Origin: JAKVCB01 sp963578605
GTDB taxonomy: Bacteria > Planctomycetota > Planctomycetia > Pirellulales > Lacipirellulaceae
Reading direction: 5' to 3'
DNA length: 8,294 bases
NCBI GenBank assembly: GCA_963578605.1
Contig: CAUZEA010000175.1
Coordinates: forward strand, 1 to 8,294
Shown: positions 1 through 5,900 of the stretch, in pieces
How the letters are laid out: each line of letters begins with the position of its first letter
How positions within the stretch are numbered: position 1 is the first letter of the stretch
Made by a program: the position numbers and the translations under genes
Notes under the pieces: model-generated
The model's database searches: none
Seen by the model: the letters and a program-made list of their open reading frames with translations, nothing else
What the model was told of the DNA's origin: nothing

Positions 1-94
1 TGCGAGGCTGACCCAGCACGCGACAAGCTCGACGTTCGGAGACTGTTTCAGGCCCCAACCGGCGACGCACCTCAGTAACAGTGAGGCGTCGGCG
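1..94 (-). CDS. IS3-family transposase OrfB (integrase), N-terminal fragment cut by window edge
   Basis: The minus strand, read with codons starting at position 94, gives RRRLTVTEVRRRLGPETVSE followed by RRACRVLGQPR. The ERRACRVLGQPR stretch is a hallmark of the OrfB N-terminal region in IS3-family transposases, ahead of the DDE (rve) catalytic core, which lies outside the window. The frame is +1 relative to OrfA and stays open upstream through the OrfA stop at 96-98. OrfB may therefore be reached by ribosomal frameshifting, as is usual in IS3 elements, or by re-initiation. I see no obvious A6G-type slippery site. The true start is unknown, so the upper coordinate is only where family similarity becomes clear. 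Confidence 0.75.
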
Positions 95-95
95 C

Positions 96-374
96 TCAGA
101 AGTTTCCCTGCGCAGCTTCCTTCAAGATGGCGTTGTCCAAGGCCTGATCTGCCACCAGCTTCTTCAGCCGTGTGTTCTCCTGCTGGAGGGCCTTCAGCTC
201 CTTGGCCATCTCCGGAGCCATACCGCCGTACTTCTGACGCCAGCGGTAGTACGTCTGCTGAGTGATCCCCAGGCGTTTACAAACCTCGGGGACCTTCTTT
301 CCCTTGCCCAGCTCAACATCGGCTCGACGCAACATCGGGATAATCTGGTCAACTCCATGACGTTTCTGTGCCAG
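96..374 (-). CDS. IS3-family transposase OrfA (HTH + leucine zipper), start codon replaced by CTG
   Basis: OrfA binds the ends of the element and multimerises with OrfAB. The typical pattern is visible: RKRH-like N-terminus (QKRHGVDQII), a helix-turn-helix segment (KKVPEVCKRLGITQQTYYRW), the RQKYGGM motif, then a leucine-zipper-like heptad stretch (KELKALQQENTRLKKLV) and the common ending DNAILKEAAQGNF before the TGA at 98-96. The first ATG in frame is at 335, giving 79 aa, but family similarity extends upstream to about 374. There the codon sitting where relatives have ATG (M-A-x-K-R-H) is CTG, giving 92 aa, a normal OrfA length. Either CTG is used as a start, the ATG has mutated, or the element was truncated exactly there. 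The copy is probably poorly active or inactive. Confidence 0.8.
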   Translation of the reverse strand: MAQKRHGVDQIIPMLRRADVELGKGKKVPEVCKRLGITQQTYYRWRQKYGGMAPEMAKELKALQQENTRLKKLVADQALDNAILKEAAQGNF

Positions 375-377
375 CTG

Positions 378-405
378 AAAAAATCCTTTCCGGGCTAAAG
401 CCCGG
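378..405 (-). terminator. GC-rich hairpin with T-tract, possible terminator of the SDR gene
   Basis: The near-perfect palindrome CCGGGCTAAAGCCCGG (390-405) can form a 6-7 bp stem. On the minus strand it is followed after about 6 nt by a run of six T (383-378). It lies 80 bp beyond the stop of the SDR gene, in the right orientation to end its transcript. The T-run is further from the stem than in a textbook terminator. The same type of short palindrome also occurs as a dispersed REP-like element in many GC-rich genomes, so it may be a repeat rather than a terminator. Confidence 0.45.
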
Positions 406-484
406 GCTGGATTCTCTCACATGCACTGGTACTTTTCACGGGGGGAAGGTCAAGTGCGGCAAGGGCGGAGCAGATTGGAGTTCT

Positions 485-1270
485 CTAGCCCCACTTGGTG
501 TGATCGGCACTAACTGCACGGTCCAGATGTGTGTAGCCGCCATCCACAAAAACAATTTGGCCCGTGGTATGGCTGCTGCGGGGCGAGGCCAGAAAGACGA
601 TCATGTCCGCCAGTTCTTCCGGTGTGGTCATGCGCCTGCCCAGCGGGATGAGGTTGTCAATGCCTTTGCGCGTAGCTTCCGGGTTATTGAGCGAATCAAA
701 CCACTTTTGATACTGAGGTGTAATACATTCAGCGGGCAGCACACAATTAACCCGCACATTATCGGAGGCCAAAGCAACGGCCCATTCACGGGTGAGTGCG
801 TTCATGGCTCCTTTGGCGGCTGCATAGCCAGAGGTGTTGCCTTGACCGGTTACCGCGACCTTGGAACCGACATTGATGATGGCACCCTGATTTTTGGCCA
901 GTTCCTTGCGGCACAGATGCACGAATGTGTACACGTGGGAAAGGTTCAGGTGGACTGAAGCCATAAAATCTTCAGGTGCAGTAGTGAGATCCTTCCCGTC
1001 ATTGTAGCCGGCGTTATTGACCAGAATATTAATTCTGCCGAATGCTTTGAGGGTTTCATCGACGACCTTCCGGCAGGCGGATTCCTCTGCCAGTTCGGCC
1101 TCAATGAAAATCCCGCCCACTTCCTTGGCTAGTGCCTCCCCTTCTGCGGGGCTGCGGCCGGCGATGGCGAGATTGGCTCCCTCAGCTGCAAATGAGCGTA
1201 CCGCGGCTGCACCAATGCCTTTGGAACCGCCGGTGACGATGACTGATTTATCAGTAAGCCTGAGGTCCAT
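485..1270 (-). CDS. SDR-family NAD(P)-dependent oxidoreductase, L-fucose dehydrogenase-like
   Basis: This is a classical short-chain dehydrogenase of 261 aa, a normal length. It has the Rossmann dinucleotide motif TGGSKGIG (residues 13-20), NNAG (85-88), catalytic Asn109, Ser136, Tyr149 and Lys153 (YAAAK), and the C-terminal VDGGY motif (242-246). The segment VAVTGQGNTSGYAAAKGA and the ending GQIVFVDGGYTHLDRA resemble bacterial L-fucose dehydrogenase-type SDRs, which oxidise L-fucose or related sugars to the lactone in the non-phosphorylating pathway. That substrate is an inference; other sugars or alcohols are possible. The protein has no signal peptide and should be cytoplasmic. The start at 1270 is preceded by AGAGGGA (1287-1281), 10 nt away. 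The gene begins 29 bp after the 3' end of the tRNA on the same strand, so the two might be co-transcribed. All catalytic residues are intact. Confidence 0.92.
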   Translation of the reverse strand: MDLRLTDKSVIVTGGSKGIGAAAVRSFAAEGANLAIAGRSPAEGEALAKEVGGIFIEAELAEESACRKVVDETLKAFGRINILVNNAGYNDGKDLTTAPEDFMASVHLNLSHVYTFVHLCRKELAKNQGAIINVGSKVAVTGQGNTSGYAAAKGAMNALTREWAVALASDNVRVNCVLPAECITPQYQKWFDSLNNPEATRKGIDNLIPLGRRMTTPEELADMIVFLASPRSSHTTGQIVFVDGGYTHLDRAVSADHTKWG

Positions 1271-1299
1271 GGTGTGTTGGTCCCTCTTTTTGGAGAAAA

Positions 1300-1384
1300 T
1301 GGTGTGAGAGAGAGGACTCGAACCTCCACCCCCGAAAGAACGACCACCTCAAGGTATCGCGACACCCAATTCCGCCACTCCCGC
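1300..1384 (-). tRNA. tRNA-Leu (anticodon GAG), degenerate stems
   Basis: The 85-nt minus-strand sequence folds as a class II tRNA: acceptor GCGGGAG/CTCTCAC, D-stem GCG/CGC with the GG pair in the loop, anticodon loop TTGAGGT (GAG, leucine), a 13-nt variable arm, T-arm GGAGG-TTCGAGT-CCTCT, discriminator A and an encoded CCA (1302-1300). The long variable arm and overall sequence match tRNA-Leu. There are defects: a C-A mismatch at acceptor pair 2-71, two mismatches at the top of the anticodon stem (27-43 and 28-42), and a variable arm held mainly by G-U pairs. It could be a weak functional gene or a pseudo-tRNA. It sits between a TPR fragment and the SDR gene, and tRNA genes are common integration sites. 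Confidence 0.75.
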
Positions 1385-1397
1385 ACGGGCGCGACCT

Positions 1398-1559
1398 GCC
1401 CCGGTCGCCGTATGCGGCAGCCAGCTTCGGATCGAGGCGGATTACCTTCGTGTAACTGGTAATAGCAGCGTTCCAATCTTCCAGGCCCACGAAGGCGTTG
1501 CCATCCTGGAGTGCGATGTCCGCCTCTAACCCACACCCAGCGATTCCGACCCGCCGATT
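1398..1559 (-). pseudogene. orphan tetratricopeptide-repeat (TPR) fragment
   Basis: An open minus-strand frame bounded upstream by a stop at 1562-1560 encodes one good TPR unit. It includes GNAFVGLEDWNAAITSYTKV, then IRLDPKLAAAYGDRG, with the usual LxDWxxAIxxYxxxIxLDPxxAxAYxxRG spacing. Similarity begins abruptly near residue LEADIALQ and stops at RG (1398), 13 bp before the tRNA 5' end. Beyond that the frame simply reads through tRNA sequence. A GTG at 1490 could start translation, but a single TPR with no neighbouring repeat is best read as a remnant of a larger TPR protein that was cut by a rearrangement next to the tRNA. What the parent protein did cannot be told. Confidence 0.6.
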
Positions 1560-2007
1560 TTAGGCGTTGGCGGGCGGACACGGCAAGAAACAAACAAAGG
1601 ACTATTTGCACTTCCGGTACGTTTTGCCTGCTACGGTGGCACACGGGCAGTCAGGTAGTACCTGCCAGGTAGTGGTTTTAGGTCGGCAGCGGTCGTAGCC
1701 CTCTCTCTAACGGAACCGTGACGGTCACACCGGGCAGACCTGTGAATGTCCGGGTCTTGCAGCACGACGACGCATCCATCAAGATGCTTATCAATGGGCA
1801 GAGCAAGGCTACGCTGGAAATGTTTGTGGGCTCGTCCTGGCCAAATTGGCAGGGTCCGCCCTGAGTATCGTGTGACTCTCGGAGGCGTCACGAAAAGCCT
1901 CAAAGCCGCAGAAAATACCGGCATGCTGGCCGTTCCACGGACCCGTGAATGGTCTGGTTGAAGTCGTCATGTAGCTGGTCGGCAGAGGAGAACAGCAGAG
2001 GAGAATA
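1560..2007. other. stretch without a recognisable gene; possible decayed coding sequence on plus strand
   Basis: No intact gene is convincing here. On the plus strand an open frame with no good start (1682-1864) reads VGSGRSPLSNGTVTVTPGRP, then VNVRVLQHDDASIKMLINGQ, with ordinary protein-like composition, and ends in a TGA. Just beyond it, in the next frame, RPEYRVTLGGVTKSLKAAEN and about 15 further residues continue to a stop at 1961. The switch from one plausible frame to another would fit a frameshifted remnant, but I recognise no family. A 13-nt palindrome CAGGTAGTACCTG (1652-1664) is present. Overlapping minus-strand frames are rich in Arg and Pro and look like shadows. Confidence 0.35.
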
Positions 2008-2163
2008 ATGGCGGCTCGGTCTATTGATGTTTGTATCAAGAAAGGAATTCATCACGCCAAGCCGCACAGCGCGCAAAGAACAGAATGGGCCTGGGGCAAT
2101 TCGCGTAAGTTCTCCGCTTCCTGGCGACTTTGCGTGAGCCATTACTTATGCAAAGTTCAATGA
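2008..2163 (+). CDS. small hypothetical ORF (51 aa), doubtful
   Basis: ATG at 2008 follows a purine-rich AGAGGAG (1998-2004), and the frame runs 51 codons to TGA at 2161-2163, ending 21 bp before the BNR gene. The protein begins MAARSIDVCIKKGIHHAKPH and is rich in Trp, Cys, His and Ser, with no recognised domain, signal peptide or membrane segment. The ribosome-binding-like sequence is itself an 11-bp direct repeat, GCAGAGGAGAA at 1982-1992 and 1995-2005. Only the first copy lacks a nearby ATG. Composition is not clearly protein-like. It could be a leader ORF for the downstream gene or simply chance. Confidence 0.2.
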   Translation: MAARSIDVCIKKGIHHAKPHSAQRTEWAWGNSRKFSASWRLCVSHYLCKVQ

Positions 2164-2184
2164 AACCAACGGTAACAGGAGGAG

Positions 2185-3318
2185 ATGCAGGTGTCTGGAA
2201 AACCCGAAATCGTCATGGTGGTCGAAGCCACCGAGGCGCACCCACGGCACAGCTGTGGCGACATGGTCGAACTGAAAGATGGCAGCCTCTTCATGGCCAA
2301 GATGGAGATTTTCAAGAGCAGCGATCTGCGAAATGCCGCCGATGATGAGGCCAAGTCCGACATCGTCGGCATCGTGTCGCGTGATGGTGGACGAACCTGG
2401 GGGGATCATCGGACACTGATCAAGTGTGGCGCGAATGACACTGCCGCCTACTACCCCGGCCTGCTTCGCCTGAAAAACGGCGACATCCTGTTTCGACATG
2501 CCATGTTCCATCGTTTCGTGTACGGCGACCCGCCAAACCTTTCCGGATTTGTATGCAGAAGTCAGGACGAGTGCCGGACATTTTCTGATCCGGTGACCGT
2601 CCTGGACAAGCAGGCGGAATTGTCGTGGTCTTGTGGTGACATAAGACAACTTTCCACCGGTCGGATTGTGATTCCGACGCTAAAAATTGTGGGCTATGAG
2701 CATCAGGACGACGGTGGGGATCACTGCTCCTGCGGAGTCAGCTACAGTGACGATGACGGCCAAACCTGGGGAAAATGCGTCTCCTTCGTCGATCTTCCCA
2801 TGCGGGGGGCCATGGAACCCAAAGTCGAGGAGTTAAAGGATGGAAGGCTTCTGATGGTGATGCGCACTGAGCTCGGAAGCGTCTTCAAGTCCTGTTCCGA
2901 AGATGGGGGCCGTACCTGGTCAAAGCCGCAGACGACGGGCCTGCGGGCGCCCGAGTCATGTCCGGGGCTGAGGAGAATTCCGCAGACCGGCGACCTGGTG
3001 CTGATATGGAACCACAGCCTGTATGACCCGGACTTCGATCATTGTGGCGTGCGGTCGCCCCTTTCGGTCGCGATCTCAAAAGACGAGGGCGAGACGTGGG
3101 GACAGATCAAAAACATTGAGACAGACCCTGAGTGGGAGTTTACCAATCCGGTCACCTACGTGACGAGCGAGGGCAATCTCCTGGTCGCGTATGAAGCCTC
3201 GAAGTATGAAAGCCTGACCGGGCCTGGACACGGAAATACGGGTAAAACGGGAAGAGTGGGCCGCCATCGGATGCACCTGAAACTGGCAATCGTGGACTTG
3301 GACTGGCTGTACGCATAG
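2185..3318 (+). CDS. BNR/Asp-box beta-propeller protein, sialidase-superfamily (exo-alpha-sialidase-like)
   Basis: The protein (377 aa from ATG) has four clear Asp-box motifs SxDxGxTW: SRDGGRTW (65-72), SDDDGQTW (188-195), SEDGGRTW (238-245) and SKDEGETW (298-305), plus a weaker SQDECRTF (126-133). This marks the six-bladed propeller fold of non-viral sialidases. The classical N-terminal FRIP motif is not evident, so sialic acid cleavage is unproven; planctomycetes have many such paralogues of unknown substrate. There is no signal peptide, so it would act in the cytoplasm, and it contains 11 cysteines. Start choice: AGGAGG (2177-2182) is only 2 nt from ATG 2185 but 8 nt from an in-frame GTG at 2191, so GTG 2191 (375 aa) is probably the real start. 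It is convergent with the PQQ-like gene and appears to be transcribed alone. Confidence 0.85.
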   Translation: MQVSGKPEIVMVVEATEAHPRHSCGDMVELKDGSLFMAKMEIFKSSDLRNAADDEAKSDIVGIVSRDGGRTWGDHRTLIKCGANDTAAYYPGLLRLKNGDILFRHAMFHRFVYGDPPNLSGFVCRSQDECRTFSDPVTVLDKQAELSWSCGDIRQLSTGRIVIPTLKIVGYEHQDDGGDHCSCGVSYSDDDGQTWGKCVSFVDLPMRGAMEPKVEELKDGRLLMVMRTELGSVFKSCSEDGGRTWSKPQTTGLRAPESCPGLRRIPQTGDLVLIWNHSLYDPDFDHCGVRSPLSVAISKDEGETWGQIKNIETDPEWEFTNPVTYVTSEGNLLVAYEASKYESLTGPGHGNTGKTGRVGRHRMHLKLAIVDLDWLYA

Positions 3319-3474
3319 GGTTCGTTCAACGAGAGGCCGGGGAGGGCAAGCAGGGAGAACGGTTCCTGTCGAGCTTCAGGCTGCTGTTGGCAAGGGTGTG
3401 CGGTTGTGGGACGACACCCAACAGCCAGTGGCTGCACGAGGATGCAACTCAACTGTCGGTTGTCAGGAAGCAAG

Positions 3475-4731
3475 TTAATGCTCCCGTACGTCGTAACAGA
3501 AAAGATATTCTTGATCGCGCAAGTAGAGCTTGCCGTCGGCGATCACGGGGTGTGTCCAAACTCGCCCTGCTTTTCGGTGGTCTGACTGAGGCTCCAGTTG
3601 GAACTGGCCGTGGATGGTCCAACCCTCCTCGGAGACTTCTGCAAGCCGCACCACAGCATCTTGTTCGCCCAGGATGTAGAGTCGGCCATTTGCGTAGATC
3701 ACGGCGCCACCTCCCAACCCGGTCCGTTCGTGCCACATACGTTTGCCATCCAAAAAATTCTGGCAAATAAAACCTCGGTCAGAATTATTACCATCGCTCC
3801 CGATCAGCACATTTCCTACCAGCAGGACTCCGCCGTGGTGGTTCCTTAATATCTTGTTGCGATAGATTTCTTGGACGCGGTTATTGGCTCCAACGTGAAA
3901 CATCAAGCAGCCGGCGCCATAGGCGCTACTCACGTACACATAGCCATTTTGATAGATCGGCGTGGTGGCCACCGCGATAGGGCCATCGCGAGCGATCTGC
4001 CACAGGACGCGGCCGTCTTCAGGTGACAGGCCGACCACCTGGCTTGGCAGGAGTTGAATTAATTGTCGCTCGCCGTGGTGGTCGACCGGCAGCATTGAGG
4101 CGTAATGCGGCCCATCAGTGATTTCACTCGATTGCCAGCGAATTTCACCGGTATCGCGTTCCAGGGCCACCACCGATCCGCGCTGGCCGCCCGGCGTGCA
4201 AATAACCAGGTTTCCTTCGGCGAGCACCGATTCGGAGAATCCATAACCAGGCGCCGAACCACCGAAGTCTTGCATTGTCTGCCGCCAGACTTCGCGTCCG
4301 TCGCTTGTTCTGGCGCAGATCAGGGTGCCAGTGCACGTAAGTCCAAAAACGTGGTCGCCGGCAACGGCAGGGGTGCCGCGCGGACCGTTCCCTTGATTCT
4401 CATTGAATTCCGGGGCAATCGGAGTCGCCCAAACTTGTTTGCCTTGACGGACGTCAATCGCAAGCAGGTGCGTCATTCCGCCGCGGGAGCCCATGATGTA
4501 CAAACGATTTCCCACGATGGCCGGGCCAGAATAACCTGTCCCGCAATTCTCGTAGAGCCACGACCGCCGTGGTCCCCCTTCCGGCCAGGAAGACTGCAGG
4601 TCGGTCTCTGCGCTGTGCCCTGTTCGATGGTAGCCCTGCCATTGGGGCCAGTCATCGCTCTTGGACGGCGTCGGTCGGGCGAGCAGTAAACCGAGGGCAC
4701 ACGACCAGGTAATCGTTCGCAGGTGGGTCAT
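3475..4731 (-). CDS. secreted PQQ-like (BamB-like) beta-propeller protein
   Basis: This 418-aa protein has an N-terminal signal peptide (hydrophobic core ITWSCALGLLLA, probable cleavage near residue 24), followed by DDWPQWQG, the typical opening of planctomycete PQQ-like propellers. The mature part shows repeating PQQ-type blades: LLAIDVRQGKQVWATPI (about 90-106), LICARTSDGREVWRQTM, VVALERDTGEIRWQSS, VVGLSPEDGRVLWQIA and FLDGKRMWHERTG, each separated by 'pai..g.lyi' strands. Such proteins are exported to the periplasm or surface and may be scaffolds or bind ligands. No PQQ-enzyme catalytic set is visible, so I do not call it a dehydrogenase. The length and ending look complete. No good Shine-Dalgarno precedes ATG 4731. 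It is divergent from the HAD operon and convergent with the BNR gene, so functional linkage to either is uncertain. Confidence 0.88.
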   Translation of the reverse strand: MTHLRTITWSCALGLLLARPTPSKSDDWPQWQGYHRTGHSAETDLQSSWPEGGPRRSWLYENCGTGYSGPAIVGNRLYIMGSRGGMTHLLAIDVRQGKQVWATPIAPEFNENQGNGPRGTPAVAGDHVFGLTCTGTLICARTSDGREVWRQTMQDFGGSAPGYGFSESVLAEGNLVICTPGGQRGSVVALERDTGEIRWQSSEITDGPHYASMLPVDHHGERQLIQLLPSQVVGLSPEDGRVLWQIARDGPIAVATTPIYQNGYVYVSSAYGAGCLMFHVGANNRVQEIYRNKILRNHHGGVLLVGNVLIGSDGNNSDRGFICQNFLDGKRMWHERTGLGGGAVIYANGRLYILGEQDAVVRLAEVSEEGWTIHGQFQLEPQSDHRKAGRVWTHPVIADGKLYLRDQEYLFCYDVREH

Positions 4732-5018
4732 GGAATGATTGTACCACGATGATCTGTTTCACCACATATGAACCGTGGTTTGCTGGCATTCAAAAGGTCA
4801 CTGATCCGAGCCCGGTGTCTTCCACAGTTGTAACCGGGCATCACTTATTGCCGAAAGACTAGTTTCGTGGACCCTGTCCCTGCTCAGTTCTCAGATTTGT
4901 CAACACGAAGTCTGATGCCATCTCGAGCCGTCTTGTGGTAAAACGAAACCTCGGTACGAAGACATTGCATCGAACTCTATCAACCGATTTCTCCGCGACG
5001 GGCTTAGAGGATAACCTG
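4732..5018. promoter_or_regulatory. divergent intergenic spacer between PQQ-like gene and HAD operon
   Basis: This 287-bp spacer must hold both outward promoters. An inverted repeat ACCACG (4743-4748) / CGTGGT (4774-4779), with a further ACCAC at 4761-4765, lies 12-48 bp upstream of the PQQ-like start and could be an operator. On the minus strand TACAAT (4743-4738) could serve as a -10 element, but no good -35 accompanies it. Nothing stronger was found on the plus side. The plus-strand frame is open back to a GTG at 4935, but that part has no family similarity. Confidence 0.25.
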
Positions 5019-5897
5019 GTGACGCTCCTGCTCAACAGTTTAGAAGAAGCATTAGACACTTTCGACATTGCCGTGTTGGATCAGTGGGGCGTGTTGCACA
5101 ATGGTTCCCAACCCTACCCGCATGCCGGCGATGCGATGCGAACGTTGAAAGTCAACGAAAAGGAAATTCTCATCCTTTCAAATTCAGGAAAACGTGCGGA
5201 CCTGAACTTGTTGCGACTCCAGGAAATGGGGTTCCCTGTCGAAACCATTTCGAAGGTCATCACTTCCGGAGAAACATTGTGGGAAGACGTGAACGAAGAA
5301 CGCCTGAAGGTCGGTGGGAAAACACCGAAAAAAATATTCCCCATCTCCGCCCAAAAGAACGATCCCGTCCAGTGGGCGGGCGACAGCGGAAAAATCGAAA
5401 TCACCTTTGAACTGGACGAAACTGTCGATGTTTTCATGTTGATGGGCATACCGGACGGCACCACTTGTGATGCCTTCGACACCCTTTTCGACCAGGCGCG
5501 GCAGTTCCAAACACCACTTATCTGCTCCAACCCCGACAAAACTTCTCCTCGCGCGGGCGGATTGGTAATTTCGCCGGGAGCTCTTGCCCAGCGGTACGCC
5601 GACATGGGTGGTGAAGTCATCTGGTGTGGCAAGCCTCAGCTACCGATTTTTCGAGCAGTCGCGCGAAGCTTTCCTGAACTGCCCGCAAATCGTTTTCTCA
5701 TGGTGGGCGACAGCCTCGAACACGACATCGCCGGCGCGCAAAGAGCCGGCATGAAATCGGCGTTCATTCGAGGAGGCATCCACGCCGGCGATTTTAGCGG
5801 CGCGAAAAGCAACAAGGAGTTGTCGCAAGTGACTGACAAGTTAGTGGCACAACATGGGTTAAGTGCTCCAAGCTATAGCCTCGAGTTTTTGGCCTGA
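5019..5897 (+). CDS. HAD-superfamily class IIA hydrolase (TIGR01459-like sugar phosphatase)
   Basis: The sequence contains HAD motif I as FDIAVLDQWGVLHNG (nucleophile Asp in LDQWG), motif II LSNSGKR, the motif III lysine in WCGKPQLPIF, and motif IV MVGDSLEHDIAGAQRAGM. The large cap between motifs II and III and the DxWGVLxxG form identify subclass IIA, near the TIGR01459 group. These enzymes dephosphorylate small phosphorylated metabolites; the substrate here is unknown. The preferred start is GTG 5019, preceded by AGAGG (5006-5010) with 8-nt spacing, giving 292 aa, about the usual family length. A longer reading from GTG 4935 would add 28 residues with no similarity. It is first in a tight operon, with its stop only 3 nt before the aldolase remnant, and may act on products of the FGGY kinase. 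All motifs appear intact. Confidence 0.88.
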   Translation: MTLLLNSLEEALDTFDIAVLDQWGVLHNGSQPYPHAGDAMRTLKVNEKEILILSNSGKRADLNLLRLQEMGFPVETISKVITSGETLWEDVNEERLKVGGKTPKKIFPISAQKNDPVQWAGDSGKIEITFELDETVDVFMLMGIPDGTTCDAFDTLFDQARQFQTPLICSNPDKTSPRAGGLVISPGALAQRYADMGGEVIWCGKPQLPIFRAVARSFPELPANRFLMVGDSLEHDIAGAQRAGMKSAFIRGGIHAGDFSGAKSNKELSQVTDKLVAQHGLSAPSYSLEFLA

Positions 5898-5900
5898 CGA

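Larger units (their letters stand above)
1..374 (-). mobile_element. IS3-family insertion sequence, partial (5' end of element)
   Basis: Two adjacent minus-strand frames match the orfA/orfB arrangement of IS3-family elements. The first is a short helix-turn-helix plus leucine-zipper OrfA. The second, in a different frame, is the N-terminus of an OrfB integrase, cut by the left edge of the window. No terminal inverted repeat or target duplication could be recognised at the high-coordinate end. The OrfA reading frame stays open through the hairpin at 390-405 with no ATG, so the left end of this copy may be truncated. Most of the element lies outside the window. Confidence 0.85.

Noticed and set aside
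368..958. Long plus-strand open frame (196 codons) opposite the SDR gene
   Set aside because: It is antisense to a gene with complete SDR motifs and has no recognisable domain, so it is a shadow frame.
1129..1644. 171-codon minus-strand open frame spanning the tRNA and part of the SDR gene
   Set aside because: It runs through the tRNA and out of frame into the SDR gene, and its composition is Arg/Pro-rich. The real signals here are the TPR fragment and the tRNA.
1699..1712. CCTCTCTCT shared with the 3' part of the tRNA-Leu, considered as a possible attachment-site repeat
   Set aside because: The match is only about nine low-complexity bases, far shorter than typical att repeats, and no integrase is in the window.
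1809..2142. Overlapping minus-strand open frames upstream of the BNR gene
   Set aside because: They have no domain similarity, no good ribosome-binding sites and compositions typical of non-coding frames.
3375..3425. Inverted repeat CTGTTGG...CCAACAG between the convergent BNR and PQQ-like genes as a bidirectional terminator
   Set aside because: The loop is long (about 25 nt) and no T-tract follows on either strand.
4105..4689. 194-codon plus-strand open frame inside the PQQ-like gene
   Set aside because: The minus strand carries repeated PQQ-type blades and a signal peptide; this frame is a shadow.
5114..5632. 172-codon minus-strand open frame opposite the HAD gene
   Set aside because: It overlaps a clear HAD-IIA coding sequence on the other strand; its Ser/Pro-rich product has no motif and no ribosome-binding site.
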